From positions 1 to 64,000 of the forward strand of contig JAHHGR010000005.1 of NCBI GenBank assembly GCA_019359725.1: a stretch of DNA of 64,000 bases, written 5' to 3'. How positions within the stretch are numbered: position 1 is the first letter of the stretch; the number at the start of each line of letters is the position of its first letter. Of this stretch, positions 44,054 through 52,202 are shown one piece after another. Origin of the DNA: Aphanocapsa lilacina HA4352-LM1 (GTDB lineage: Bacteria; Cyanobacteriota; Cyanobacteriia; Gloeobacterales; Gloeobacteraceae). The notes under the pieces are model-generated. The model had not been told where the DNA came from and did not search any database. It saw only the letters and a list, made by a program, of their open reading frames with translations. A program made the position numbers and the translations under genes.

Positions 44054-44595
44054 ACGGTCGCAGCCTGCCAGCGCCGAAAATCGCTTTCGAGCGATTTGCT
44101 GAGCCGGTCACGCAAGATCCACAGGAAACTTTCGAGAATCGTGCGAGCTGCCCCGCTCAAGACCGGTTCGGCCATCCAGGCTAGAAAGGGTGGCGTCGGG
44201 AAGCAAGCGGAAGCCTCGGCCCAACCGTGCATGGGGGTGCGCCCCGCCTGTATCACCTCGAGGGTGCGCAACTGGGCGCGAAAGTCGATTTTAAGGTGCT
44301 TGACCAGCCAGGGATGACCCATCAATTCGTAGGCAATCAGTTGCGCCCAGGCGCGCCCTTGGTCGTCGGCACCAATCTGCAACTCGGCAGTCGGTTCGAT
44401 GGCAAGACCCATCCAAACCAGCGGGCGCACCTTCAGCCGGAAGCGATCGGGGCCGAGTTGCTCGATGCGCTCCGGGGGAAAGCCGCTGCGCAAAAGCCGC
44501 TGCGGATCGCTCACGTAGCGGCGGACCTCAGCGGGCGCAGCCGGCAGGGAGACATCGAGCATGGCCCGGGCCGAAGCCTGAATCGGGCTGGTCAT
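44038..44595 (-). CDS. DUF1997-family protein
   Basis: The 185-residue protein has the layout of DUF1997, a family shared by cyanobacteria and plastids: VRRYVSDPQRLLRSGFPPERIEQLGPDRFRLKV split over the first 60 residues, then a beta-rich middle and an amphipathic C-terminal helix (LRDRLSKSLESDFRRWQ). The START-like fold suggests lipid or pigment binding, but no role is shown. Start: ATG at 44595; a GTG at 44607 is also possible. Confidence 0.7.
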   Translation of the reverse strand: MTSPIQASARAMLDVSLPAAPAEVRRYVSDPQRLLRSGFPPERIEQLGPDRFRLKVRPLVWMGLAIEPTAELQIGADDQGRAWAQLIAYELMGHPWLVKHLKIDFRAQLRTLEVIQAGRTPMHGWAEASACFPTPPFLAWMAEPVLSGAARTILESFLWILRDRLSKSLESDFRRWQAATVQIEA

Positions 44596-44773
44596 CGCGG
44601 TTTCCACGGTGAGAAGTTGCCCATGCAGTCATCACTTCCAATCATACTTTGAAATGCTTAACAAAGGAGCCTCCCAGCGGCCGGGCGACGGAGCGCTATT
44701 GGTGAAGTGTACCCTGTGATACTGCCATTGCCAGGAGGGCTACAGTGGTGGGCGGTGCGTCGGGAGGTAGGGT

Positions 44774-45658
44774 GTGGCCGATCTATGGCAAGTGCAGGTG
44801 GAGACGGCCGCAGATGGGGCCGACGGTGAAGTCGAAGAAACGCTCTACTGGTATTTGACTGAACTGGGCCTCCCCCACGTCGAGCGGCAAATTCTCGGGG
44901 AGCGGCTGGTGCTGCGGGGGTACCTGAGCGGTGAAACGCCCGAGGGGGTGCTGCAGCGTTGGCGTGAAAACGTCGGCGAGCGGCTGAGCGAAAAGGCCGA
45001 AATCGGCTGGCGCGCAGCGGAGCGGCGCGACTGGCAGAAAACCTGGCGCGAGCATTGGCGGCCGATATTCGTAGGCGAACGCCTGGTCATCTGGCCGGTG
45101 TGGCTGCCGGATCCCCCCGGCGACCGGTTGGTGATTCCCCTTGATCCGGGCATGGCCTTCGGCACGGGTGAGCACGCCACCACCCGGCTGTGCCTGCGGG
45201 CGCTCGAATCTGTACCGGATCTGGGCATCTTTGCCGATGTCGGCTGCGGCTCCGGCGTGCTCACGGTGGCGGCCCTCAAGCTGGGGGCCGGGCGGGGTTG
45301 GGCGGTCGATACCGACGATCTGGCCGTCGCCTCCACCCGCAAGAATCTTGAAATCAACGGTTTGCAGGAGCGGGCTGCGGTGGCACACGGCAGCACCGAA
45401 CAGTTGTCCGGGCCACTCGATGGGGTGGTGAGCAACATCCTGGCTGAGGTGATTTGCGATCTCGCCCCGGAATTTCGGCGGCTGGTGCGCTCTGGCGGTT
45501 GGGGCATCTTCAGCGGCCTGCTGCTTACCCAGGCTCCCCGCGTGGTCGAAGCCCTCGCCGGGCAGGGTTTTGCACTTTCTGAGACCCTCAATGAGGGCGA
45601 CTGGGCCTGCCTGGTGGGCCGCTTCAGCGCGGATCGGTTTCGAAGCGCCGGTAGCTGA
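44774..45658 (+). CDS. prmA: ribosomal protein L11 methyltransferase
   Basis: PrmA trimethylates L11. The C-terminal two thirds hold the SAM-binding motif IFADVGCGSGVLTVAALKLG, the aromatic/Asn motif VVSNILAEVICDLAPEF and PLDPGMAFGTGEHATTRL just before it, the family signature. The N-terminal ~100 residues bind L11. The GTG start at 44774 follows GGGAGGTAG. Its last 35 bases overlap thiO on the other strand. Confidence 0.95.
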   Translation: MADLWQVQVETAADGADGEVEETLYWYLTELGLPHVERQILGERLVLRGYLSGETPEGVLQRWRENVGERLSEKAEIGWRAAERRDWQKTWREHWRPIFVGERLVIWPVWLPDPPGDRLVIPLDPGMAFGTGEHATTRLCLRALESVPDLGIFADVGCGSGVLTVAALKLGAGRGWAVDTDDLAVASTRKNLEINGLQERAAVAHGSTEQLSGPLDGVVSNILAEVICDLAPEFRRLVRSGGWGIFSGLLLTQAPRVVEALAGQGFALSETLNEGDWACLVGRFSADRFRSAGS

Positions 45659-46667
45659 AGGCCGCGAGCAAAGGGTCTTCGCCGCCGCCGGTGAGCGCGC
45701 GGGTCACCAGTTGGGCGGTGATCGGTGCGAGCAGAACCCCGTTGCGGTGGTGACCGGTTGCAAGGTGCAGATTCGGCCACGGTCCCGGCCCGATCAGAGG
45801 CGCGGCGTCGGGGGTGGCCGGTCGAAAGCCCCACCACTGCTCCAGGAGCCGATGGGAAGCGAGCCCCGGGACCAGGGCGAGGGCAGCGGTAAGCAGACCG
45901 GCCATCCCCCCGGCGGTGTTGCCCGGCGCGAAACCGACCGTCTCCTGGGTGGCACCCACGACGATGCGGCCGTCCCGGCGCGGCACCAGGTATATGTTCT
46001 TGCTAAAGATAATGGCTTTCAACCAACCTGGTGCGCTTTCGAGGGCGAGCATCTGGCCTTTAAGCGGCTGGACGGGCAGTCCCCAGGCTCCCGACCAGGC
46101 CCCCTGGGCAAGCACGAAGGCGTCCGCCGCCACCGGACCGGCACTGGTGGCCACAGCGGCAAGGCCCGGATCGGCGGGGCCGGTGACTGTCACCCCCGCC
46201 CAAATTTCGGCCCCCATTCGCTCGACAGCTAGGTGCAGAGCGGTGAGTACCTTGCGGTTGTCGACGCAGGCTTCTTTTTCAAGCCACCAGCCGCCCGTCA
46301 CATCGGGGGCAAGACCCGGCAGTGCGCTCGCCATCCGGGTGCTGTCCCACCACTGATGACCCTCGATTGGGGCAGCCGCGTCGGCGATGGCGGGCACTAG
46401 TGCGCCGCAAGGGGAGTAATCGATTCTCTGGCCGCTGAATTCTTCGAGGCGCGCTGCCCAGACGGGCCACAGTGCACGGCTTGCAAAAGCCAGTTCAGCA
46501 AGTGGAGTACCCGCCAATCCCTCGGCCGCCGGGGCGATCATTCCCGCAGCCGCCCAGCCCGCGGGCACGCTGCCGCGATCGAGCACGACGACTGCGGCTC
46601 CGGCGAGCCGCAGTTCCAGCGCCACCGCGAGGCCAATCAATCCGCCACCCAGGATACAGATTTTCAC
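45624..46667 (-). CDS. thiO: glycine oxidase
   Basis: ThiO oxidises glycine to iminoglycine for thiamine thiazole synthesis. The 347-residue protein has the FAD-binding start VKICILGGGLIGLAVALEL, the AAAGMIAPAAE loop, and the C-terminal WWGFRPATPDAAPLIGPGP of the DAO fold. In several cyanobacteria thiO is fused to thiG; here it stands alone. The GTG at 46667 gives the usual N-terminus. Tail-to-tail overlap with prmA. Confidence 0.88.
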   Translation of the reverse strand: MKICILGGGLIGLAVALELRLAGAAVVVLDRGSVPAGWAAAGMIAPAAEGLAGTPLAELAFASRALWPVWAARLEEFSGQRIDYSPCGALVPAIADAAAPIEGHQWWDSTRMASALPGLAPDVTGGWWLEKEACVDNRKVLTALHLAVERMGAEIWAGVTVTGPADPGLAAVATSAGPVAADAFVLAQGAWSGAWGLPVQPLKGQMLALESAPGWLKAIIFSKNIYLVPRRDGRIVVGATQETVGFAPGNTAGGMAGLLTAALALVPGLASHRLLEQWWGFRPATPDAAPLIGPGPWPNLHLATGHHRNGVLLAPITAQLVTRALTGGGEDPLLAAFSYRRFETDPR

Positions 46668-46762
46668 GCCACGGCCTGACAACACAGGTGGGTACCCTGT
46701 TATTCTGTTCCAGGTAAAGGTGCCGCGTCACCGTCCGAGCGTCCAAAAGGGTGAGGAACGCC

Positions 46763-47158
46763 ATGGAAACTTCGCACATGCTGAGTCCGGACATCGATAT
46801 CGTCGCTTCCACCGTGCTCCGGCCCTGGGGTTCGTTCACGGTCCTGGGCGAAGGCAACGGCTACAAAGTCAAGCGCATCGAGGTCAAACCCGGTCACCGC
46901 CTGAGCCTGCAGATGCACCACCACCGATCCGAGCACTGGGTCGTCGTCTCCGGCACCGCCCGCGTCGTCTGCAACGACCGCATCGAACTGATCCACGCCA
47001 ACCAGTCGACCTACGTGCCTCCCTGTGCCACCCACCGGCTCGAAAACCCCGGCATTATCCCACTGGTGATTATCGAAGTCCAAAACGGTCAGTACCTCGG
47101 TGAGGACGACATCATCCGCTTCGAGGACGACTACAAGCGTATCGAGCCGCGCTCTTGA
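46763..47158 (+). CDS. mannose-6-phosphate isomerase type II-like cupin
   Basis: The 131-residue single-domain cupin matches the C-terminal isomerase half of ManC/AlgA: RPWGSFTVLGEGNGYKVKRIEVKPGHRLSLQ (start), MHHHRSEHWVVVSGTA (metal ligands) and the second motif CATHRLENPG. It should interconvert mannose-6-P and fructose-6-P, or bind a nucleotide-sugar, as a stand-alone domain common in cyanobacteria. GAGGAACGCC precedes the ATG. Confidence 0.9.
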   Translation: METSHMLSPDIDIVASTVLRPWGSFTVLGEGNGYKVKRIEVKPGHRLSLQMHHHRSEHWVVVSGTARVVCNDRIELIHANQSTYVPPCATHRLENPGIIPLVIIEVQNGQYLGEDDIIRFEDDYKRIEPRS

Positions 47159-47243
47159 TCCCAAAAATCTTGTTAAAGAAGTCCATCGGCGGCTGAGCCT
47201 GACCTACAGTGTTGGGTAAGATACCTCCTAACTGCGTCCTCAT

Positions 47244-47279
47244 GCCCCCGCTACTATTCAGCAGCAGGGGCTCTTTATT
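47244..47279 (+). terminator. terminator after the cupin gene
   Basis: GCCCCCGCT at 47244-47252 pairs with AGCAGGGGC at 47263-47271 with one mismatch; TCTTTATT follows. It lies 85 bases past the cupin gene stop and 47 bases ahead of serA. Confidence 0.6.
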
Positions 47280-47325
47280 GGGAGTGTAAAATCGGAGGGC
47301 CGAGTTCAGTTTTAACGGAGATCCC

Positions 47326-48906
47326 ATGCCCAAGGTGCTTGTCAGTGACGCGATCGACCAGGCTGGTATCGAAATTCTCACCCAGGTCGCTCAAGTAACT
47401 TACGAGCCGGATCTCAGCCCGGCGACGTTGCTTGAGACCATTCCCCAGTACGACGCTTTGATGATCCGCTCGGGCACCAAGGTGACCGCCCCGGTGATCG
47501 AGGCGGCCCAGCGCCTGCGGATCATTGGCCGCGCCGGGGTGGGTGTCGACAATGTCGATCTGCAGGCTGCTACCCGCAAGGGGATCGTCGTGGTCAACTC
47601 CCCCGAGGGCAACACGATCGCCGCCGCCGAGCACGCCATCGCCCTGATGATGAGCCTGTCGCGCCACGTAGGTGAAGCGAACGCCTCGCTGAAGGCGGGC
47701 CAGTGGAAGCGCTCGCAATTTATCGGCGTCGAAGTCTACAAAAAGACGATTGGCGTGGTCGGCCTCGGCCGCATCGGCTCCCATGTGACGCGGGTGGCGC
47801 GCGCTCTCGGCATGCAGATCGTCGCCTTTGATCCGTATATTTCCGCTGAGCGCGCCCAGCAGTTAGGGGCGCGCCTGGTGGATCTCGAACAACTGTTTCA
47901 CGAGGCCGACTACATCACGCTGCATGTGCCGCGTACGCCGGAGACCACCCACCTCATCAACGAGAAGACCCTTGCCTCGATGAAGCCCACGGCCCGGATC
48001 ATCAACTGCGCCCGCGGCGGCCTCATCGACGAGCAGGCACTCTACATTGCCCTCAAGGAGGGCCGCATCGCCGGAGCTGCCCTCGATGTCTTCGAGAATG
48101 AACCTTTGGGCGAATCACCCCTGTGCGCCCTTGGGCGCGAGGTGATCCTCACGCCCCACCTGGGCGCTTCGACCGAAGAGGCCCAGACCAACGTCGCCAT
48201 CGACGTGGCTGAGCAGATTCGCGATGTGCTTCTGGGTCTTCCGGCCCGCACGGCGGTCAACATTCCGGGTCTGCGCGCCGAGGTGCTGCAGGAACTGAAG
48301 CCCTATCTGGAACTGGCCGAGACCCTGGGTAACCTGGTGGGTCAACTGGCCGGTGGCCGGGTGGACGCCCTCGACATTCGCCTGCAGGGCATTCTCGCCG
48401 CCAAAGACGCCCAACCCATCGTCGTGGCCGCCCTCAAGGGGCTGCTCACCCCGGCCCTGCGCGAGCGGGTCAACTTCGTCAACGCGCTATTGGAGGCCAA
48501 GGAGCGGGGCATTCGGGTCACTGAGACGCGCGATTCAGCTTTCGCCGATTACGCAGGCTCGATCCGCCTGGAGGCGCGCGGCCCGGAGGGCGAGCGTTCG
48601 GTGACCGGCGCACTGCTGGCCGGGGACGAACTGCGCATCACCAACATCGACGAATTTCCGATCAGCGTCGCCCCGAGCCGCCACATGCTTATCACCCTAC
48701 ACCGCGACATGCCGGGGATCATCGGCAAGGTCGGCTCGTTTCTCGGTTCCTACAACGTCAACATCGCCGGGATGCAGGTGGGCCGCAAATTGGTGCGCGG
48801 CGACGCGGTAATGATGGTCTCCCTGGATGACCCGCTGCCGGAGGGACTGTTGGGAGAAATCGAGTCGGTCCCCGGGATTCGCAAGGCATACACGGTCAAT
48901 CTCTAG
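47326..48906 (+). CDS. serA: D-3-phosphoglycerate dehydrogenase
   Basis: SerA makes phosphohydroxypyruvate, the first step of serine synthesis. The 526-residue long form has the Rossmann motif VGLGRIGSHVTRVARALG (about residue 145-162), catalytic Arg/Glu/His (NCARGGLIDEQAL, PHLGAST), an intervening allosteric domain (about 320-445) and a C-terminal ACT domain (HMLITLHRDMPGIIGKVG) that usually senses serine. Its stop overlaps the vapC stop region by four bases. Confidence 0.96.
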   Translation: MPKVLVSDAIDQAGIEILTQVAQVTYEPDLSPATLLETIPQYDALMIRSGTKVTAPVIEAAQRLRIIGRAGVGVDNVDLQAATRKGIVVVNSPEGNTIAAAEHAIALMMSLSRHVGEANASLKAGQWKRSQFIGVEVYKKTIGVVGLGRIGSHVTRVARALGMQIVAFDPYISAERAQQLGARLVDLEQLFHEADYITLHVPRTPETTHLINEKTLASMKPTARIINCARGGLIDEQALYIALKEGRIAGAALDVFENEPLGESPLCALGREVILTPHLGASTEEAQTNVAIDVAEQIRDVLLGLPARTAVNIPGLRAEVLQELKPYLELAETLGNLVGQLAGGRVDALDIRLQGILAAKDAQPIVVAALKGLLTPALRERVNFVNALLEAKERGIRVTETRDSAFADYAGSIRLEARGPEGERSVTGALLAGDELRITNIDEFPISVAPSRHMLITLHRDMPGIIGKVGSFLGSYNVNIAGMQVGRKLVRGDAVMMVSLDDPLPEGLLGEIESVPGIRKAYTVNL

Positions 48907-49337
48907 GGGTTTGGCTCCCAGGGGTTCACCAAAGGAAGATCGACACCTCGAAAGTCGTCAATGTTGCGCGTCGCCAGCACTAAACCATGCTGGATTGCTG
49001 TTGCTGCAATTTGCAGGTCGGCGGCTGAACGTGGACGACCCATCCGGTCGCTTTGAGCCATAAACTGTCCCCAGAGTGTCGCAGTCGTTCGGTCGAAAGG
49101 CAGTATCCGACCGGAAAACTGTATCGGCAACTGCTCCAGCCACGCCAGCAGAGTGTTTCGCTTTTTGCCTGCATCCAGCCGGTATACCCCGCGCGTCAGT
49201 TCACCAAAAGTAGTCGCTGCGAGGAATAGCTCAAGCGGATTTTGCGAAGCCAGCCAATGGGTGACCAGCGGTTCCGGGCCAAGGCGCACCAACTCGCTTA
49301 CAACATTCGTGTCCAGCAAGTATCGCCCTTCCTTCAC
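48903..49337 (-). CDS. VapC-type PIN-domain toxin
   Basis: The 144-residue PIN nuclease has its four acidic residues in LLDTNVV (Asp9), TFGELTRG, AADLQIAATA and TRNIDDF. Such toxins cut tRNA or mRNA when freed from the antitoxin. The start overlaps the antitoxin stop by four bases, and the stop overlaps serA's stop. The FitB/VapC subgroup is likely. Confidence 0.9.
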   Translation of the reverse strand: MKEGRYLLDTNVVSELVRLGPEPLVTHWLASQNPLELFLAATTFGELTRGVYRLDAGKKRNTLLAWLEQLPIQFSGRILPFDRTTATLWGQFMAQSDRMGRPRSAADLQIAATAIQHGLVLATRNIDDFRGVDLPLVNPWEPNP

Positions 49338-49633
49338 AATTCGACAGGCCGCCCAGGCGAACGATCTCGGTCGAATTCGAGTTCTTCTCCTACCAGCGGC
49401 GATGCACGGAAAAAAGCGAGCAGCTCTTCTCCGGTCTGTGCCGGCAGCATTCCGAGCACCGAGCGTACTTGCCGACGCACGTGTTCACCTGTTTCGCCCC
49501 CAGTCCGCAGCACCTCGGCCAGGCGGCGAACGAGGGCAGCGTCGCCTGTAGGGACTGTCACTTCAACTCGCTTCAGTCCTGAGGCAGCTAGTCGTCGTCG
49601 GTACCCCCGGACACGAGTAGACGTACTCACCAT
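49334..49633 (-). CDS. antitoxin partner of the PIN toxin
   Basis: The 99-residue protein begins with RVRGYRRRLAASGLKRVEVTVPTGD, a ribbon-helix-helix type DNA-binding pattern of MazE/RelB-like antitoxins, followed by a helix and an acidic tail that would neutralise the toxin. The ATG at 49633 is used because GAGGAAC lies directly before it. A palindrome lies upstream. Confidence 0.8.
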   Translation of the reverse strand: MVSTSTRVRGYRRRLAASGLKRVEVTVPTGDAALVRRLAEVLRTGGETGEHVRRQVRSVLGMLPAQTGEELLAFFRASPLVGEELEFDRDRSPGRPVEL

Positions 49634-49654
49634 AAAGTTCCTCAAGGCAGTCCT

Positions 49655-49670
49655 GTGTTGCCGGTAACAC
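49655..49670. promoter_or_regulatory. candidate toxin-antitoxin operator
   Basis: GTGTTGCCGGTAACAC is a 16-base palindrome with one mismatched pair, 22 bases upstream of the antitoxin start, where the antitoxin commonly autoregulates. A related GGTAAC string recurs at 49674-49679. Confidence 0.5.
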
Positions 49671-49795
49671 TACGGTAACCTACGGGAGTCTTAAAGCTAC
49701 ACTCCTGCGCCGCTCCAAGGCGGCTTGACATGCAACCGTGAAAGTGAACCGCCTAGAATGTGAGTCTTCCAGCCGACCACACCGAGAGGAAGACC

Positions 49796-50085
49796 ATGAA
49801 GAAAAGTCGGTTCACCACCGAGCAGATGATGGTGCTCCGCACCGCTTTGCGAACGCCATCCTCAACGAAGGACAGGCCGGAGCCACGGTGACGGAATTGT
49901 GCCGTAGGCACGGTATCAGCGAACAGACCGACTATCGCTGGAAGGCCAAGTACGGCGGGATGGAACTCTCCGAGGCTCAACGCCTGAAGGACCTCGAAGA
50001 TGAAAACCGCAAACTCAAGCAGCTCGTCGCCAATCAGGCCCTGGATATCCATGCCCTGGGGGCGGTGCTGTCAAAAAAATTCTGA
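49796..50085 (+). pseudogene. IS3 orfA transposase remnant
   Basis: The ATG at 49796 (after GAGAGGAAGACC) reads MKKSRFTTEQMMVL, but the coherent helix-turn-helix part ATVTELCRRHGISEQTDYRW and KDLEDENRKLKQLVANQALD occurs in another frame, so a frameshift lies at about 49830-49870. The end has an A-run (TCAAAAAAATTC, about 50070) of the type used for programmed frameshifting into orfB. Confidence 0.75.
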
Positions 50086-50974
50086 CCCCAGCGGTCAAGC
50101 GTCAGGCCGCCGCCTTTGTGCAGACTGACCTGCAGATGGCACAAAGGCGTGCCTGTCGGAGTCAAGGGGTTGCACCGCTCCACCGCCCGTCTGCTCAGCC
50201 GTCGTCGCGAGGATCCGGCCTTGCTTGCCCGCCTCAAGCAGTTGGCGAGCGAGCGCCCGCGCTTGGGCTATCGAAGGCTGACGGCTCTATTGCGGCGCGA
50301 AGGTACACTCGTCAATGCCAAGAAGGTCTATCGGCTGTGCATCAAGGCGGGCCTGCTGGTGCGCCCAAAAAGACGCAAGCCCCGCACCCGGCCGTCCTCT
50401 CGGCCGGAGGTGCCCGCCTTGGAACGTCCCAATCGGCTATGGAGCCTGGATTTCGCCCTTGGCTGCCCTGGCCGATGGACGCAAAGTGCGGACCTGGACA
50501 ATCGTGGGGGCCGTTGGGTCAACGGCCCTGGACGTCTACAGCCGGGAGTGCCCGCACATCGAGGTGGACACCTCCCTGCCGGGGGTCCGCGTCGTGCGGG
50601 TGCTCGAAATGCTGGCTGCCCGGCGGCAGTTGCCCGAGCGCCGGTTGGTGGACAACGGGCCGGAGTGCGTCTGCCGGACGCTTGCCGAGTGGGCCGAGCG
50701 GCGCGGGGTGCTCCTCGCCTTCACCCGTCCGGGCAAGCCGACGGACAAGCCGCACATCGAGAGCACGGGCGGCCGATTTCGGGATGAATGCCTCAACGCG
50801 CACTACTTCTTGAGCGTGCTGGACGCGAGGCGGATCATCGAGGCTTGGCGGCTCGATTATAACCACCATCGTCCGCACAGCGCTCTGGGAGGGGCAAGCC
50901 CGATGGAGTTCTTGCAACAGGTTGCTGCCATTGCGGCTGCGCTGTCTCCGCAACGGCATCACCCTGTACGATGA
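50086..50974 (+). pseudogene. IS3 orfB transposase remnant, multiply frameshifted
   Basis: Pieces of the DDE transposase occur in three frames: ILTPAVKRQAAAFVQTDLQ (to about 50165), LARLKQLASERPRLGYRRL and RPNRLWSLDF (to about 50450), then ADGRKVRTWTIVGAV, SRECPHIEVDTSLPGVRVVR, LVDNGPE and HIESTGGRFRDECLN to the stop at 50972. Frame changes near 50165 and 50455 mean it is inactive, although the DDE residues survive in fragments. Confidence 0.8.
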
Positions 50975-51048
50975 GGAAAACCAGGCTGGAAACTCACTTT
51001 TTCAGCCGCTCACTGTTCGGGGCCAGGTCAGCCCGATGGACGCGGGCG

Positions 51049-51321
51049 CTACGCAGGCGGGTCGGCTTCGCTCAAGGCGCGCAGGCCGCGCGCAGTAATG
51101 TTGCGCACGACCACGTCTTCGATAAAGTGCCGGCCGGTTTTGCTCTCGCGGCTGGGGGGAAAGGACAGTTCGATAAATCCGACGTCCGCCAGAAACAACA
51201 GTCGCTCCGCCCGGACCTGAAAACCGGCCAGATCCCCGCCCTGGGGGCTGTAGATCGTCGGGCGCTTTTGTTGCTGGATGGACTTGAGCAGGTCGATCGT
51301 CATCTCGTCAAGGGCAATCAT
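51049..51321 (-). CDS. hypothetical protein
   Basis: The 90-residue soluble protein (start MIALDEMTIDLLKSIQQQ) lies just beyond the IS3 remnant. Beta-strand-like segments alternate (LLFLADVGFIELSFPP, HFIEDVVVRNITARGL). It resembles a small winged-helix domain, but no family is assigned. Confidence 0.55.
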   Translation of the reverse strand: MIALDEMTIDLLKSIQQQKRPTIYSPQGGDLAGFQVRAERLLFLADVGFIELSFPPSRESKTGRHFIEDVVVRNITARGLRALSEADPPA

Positions 51322-51399
51322 CTATTTTTCCCAACCTTTGGTGATGCAGGAGTGACCATTTAAGCAGTATATGCGTAGACATCTTTTTTGCGGTCGCGC

Positions 51400-52140
51400 T
51401 CAGGCGAACGGAGCGGCCAGCAAGATCAGGCGAGGAGCGCGATCGGTCGGCGGGTTGGCCCGGTAGTCGCCGTGGCGATCCAGCAGATAAAATCCGCACC
51501 CTTCCAATTCCGCTTCGATCCGCGAAGCCCCGAGCCGTTGCAGCGTGAGCCTCTGGACCAACGTCACCGCTTGAGATCGCCAGGTATAGCGGATGCGGAT
51601 CTGCTCGGCCTCGGCGGCAACCGCCGTGGACTTGTGGAATACCGCTCCGGTCTGCGGGTCGACCACCGTCCGTTCACCCGGCAACTCGCCCGTGGCGAGC
51701 GCAGCGGCAGGATTGATCAGATCGAGCACCAACAGACCGTCCGCACGCAGATGGCGGCGGCAGCAGACCAGACAGGCGCGGCGATCCGCCTCGCTTTGCA
51801 AGAACCCCAGAGCGGAGAAGGCGACGACGATGTTGGCGAACGTCTCCTCCAATGCGAAGTTGCGCATATCGCCGACTTTCCAGCAGGCATTGTGAGTACG
51901 CCGGGTGCGGGCGAGGCGGATCATCGCCTCTGAGCGATCGATCCCCACCACCCGCCGACCATCCGCCGTCAAGCGCACAGCGAGCCTGCCGCTGCCGCAG
52001 GCCAGTTCCAGCACCGGACCGGGGGCCAGGCGCTCGGTATAGTAGGCCACATCGCCGTCAAAAGCGTCGTACTCCGCGTCGTAGAGGCGGGCGAGCAGAT
52101 CGTCTTCGTAGTCGGTGCGCTCGATAATCTCCTCAGCCAT
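51400..52140 (-). CDS. class I SAM methyltransferase
   Basis: The 246-residue enzyme has a clear motif I VLELACGSGRLAVRLTADGRRVVGIDRS (residues about 43-70, split here), motif post-I acidic residue in GIDRSEAM and NIVVAFSALGFL. The substrate cannot be told. The ATG at 52140 is used. It is divergent from the propeller-protein gene. Confidence 0.88.
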   Translation of the reverse strand: MAEEIIERTDYEDDLLARLYDAEYDAFDGDVAYYTERLAPGPVLELACGSGRLAVRLTADGRRVVGIDRSEAMIRLARTRRTHNACWKVGDMRNFALEETFANIVVAFSALGFLQSEADRRACLVCCRRHLRADGLLVLDLINPAAALATGELPGERTVVDPQTGAVFHKSTAVAAEAEQIRIRYTWRSQAVTLVQRLTLQRLGASRIEAELEGCGFYLLDRHGDYRANPPTDRAPRLILLAAPFA

Positions 52141-52202
52141 GGGCAGGAACCTGTGGGGTCGGTTAGGTTATCACTATTTCAGTTCAGCATCGAGTGCAGG
52201 CG

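Larger units (their letters stand above)
49745..51012 (+). mobile_element. decayed IS3-family element
   Basis: Imperfect terminal inverted repeats mark it: 49745-49774 (TGAACCGCC ... GTGAGTCTTCCAGCC) against the reverse complement of 50984-51012 (TGAGCGGCTG ... GTGAGTTTCCAGCC). Between them lie orfA and orfB pieces broken by frameshifts. No target duplication was found at the ends. Length about 1.27 kb, normal for IS3. Confidence 0.8.
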
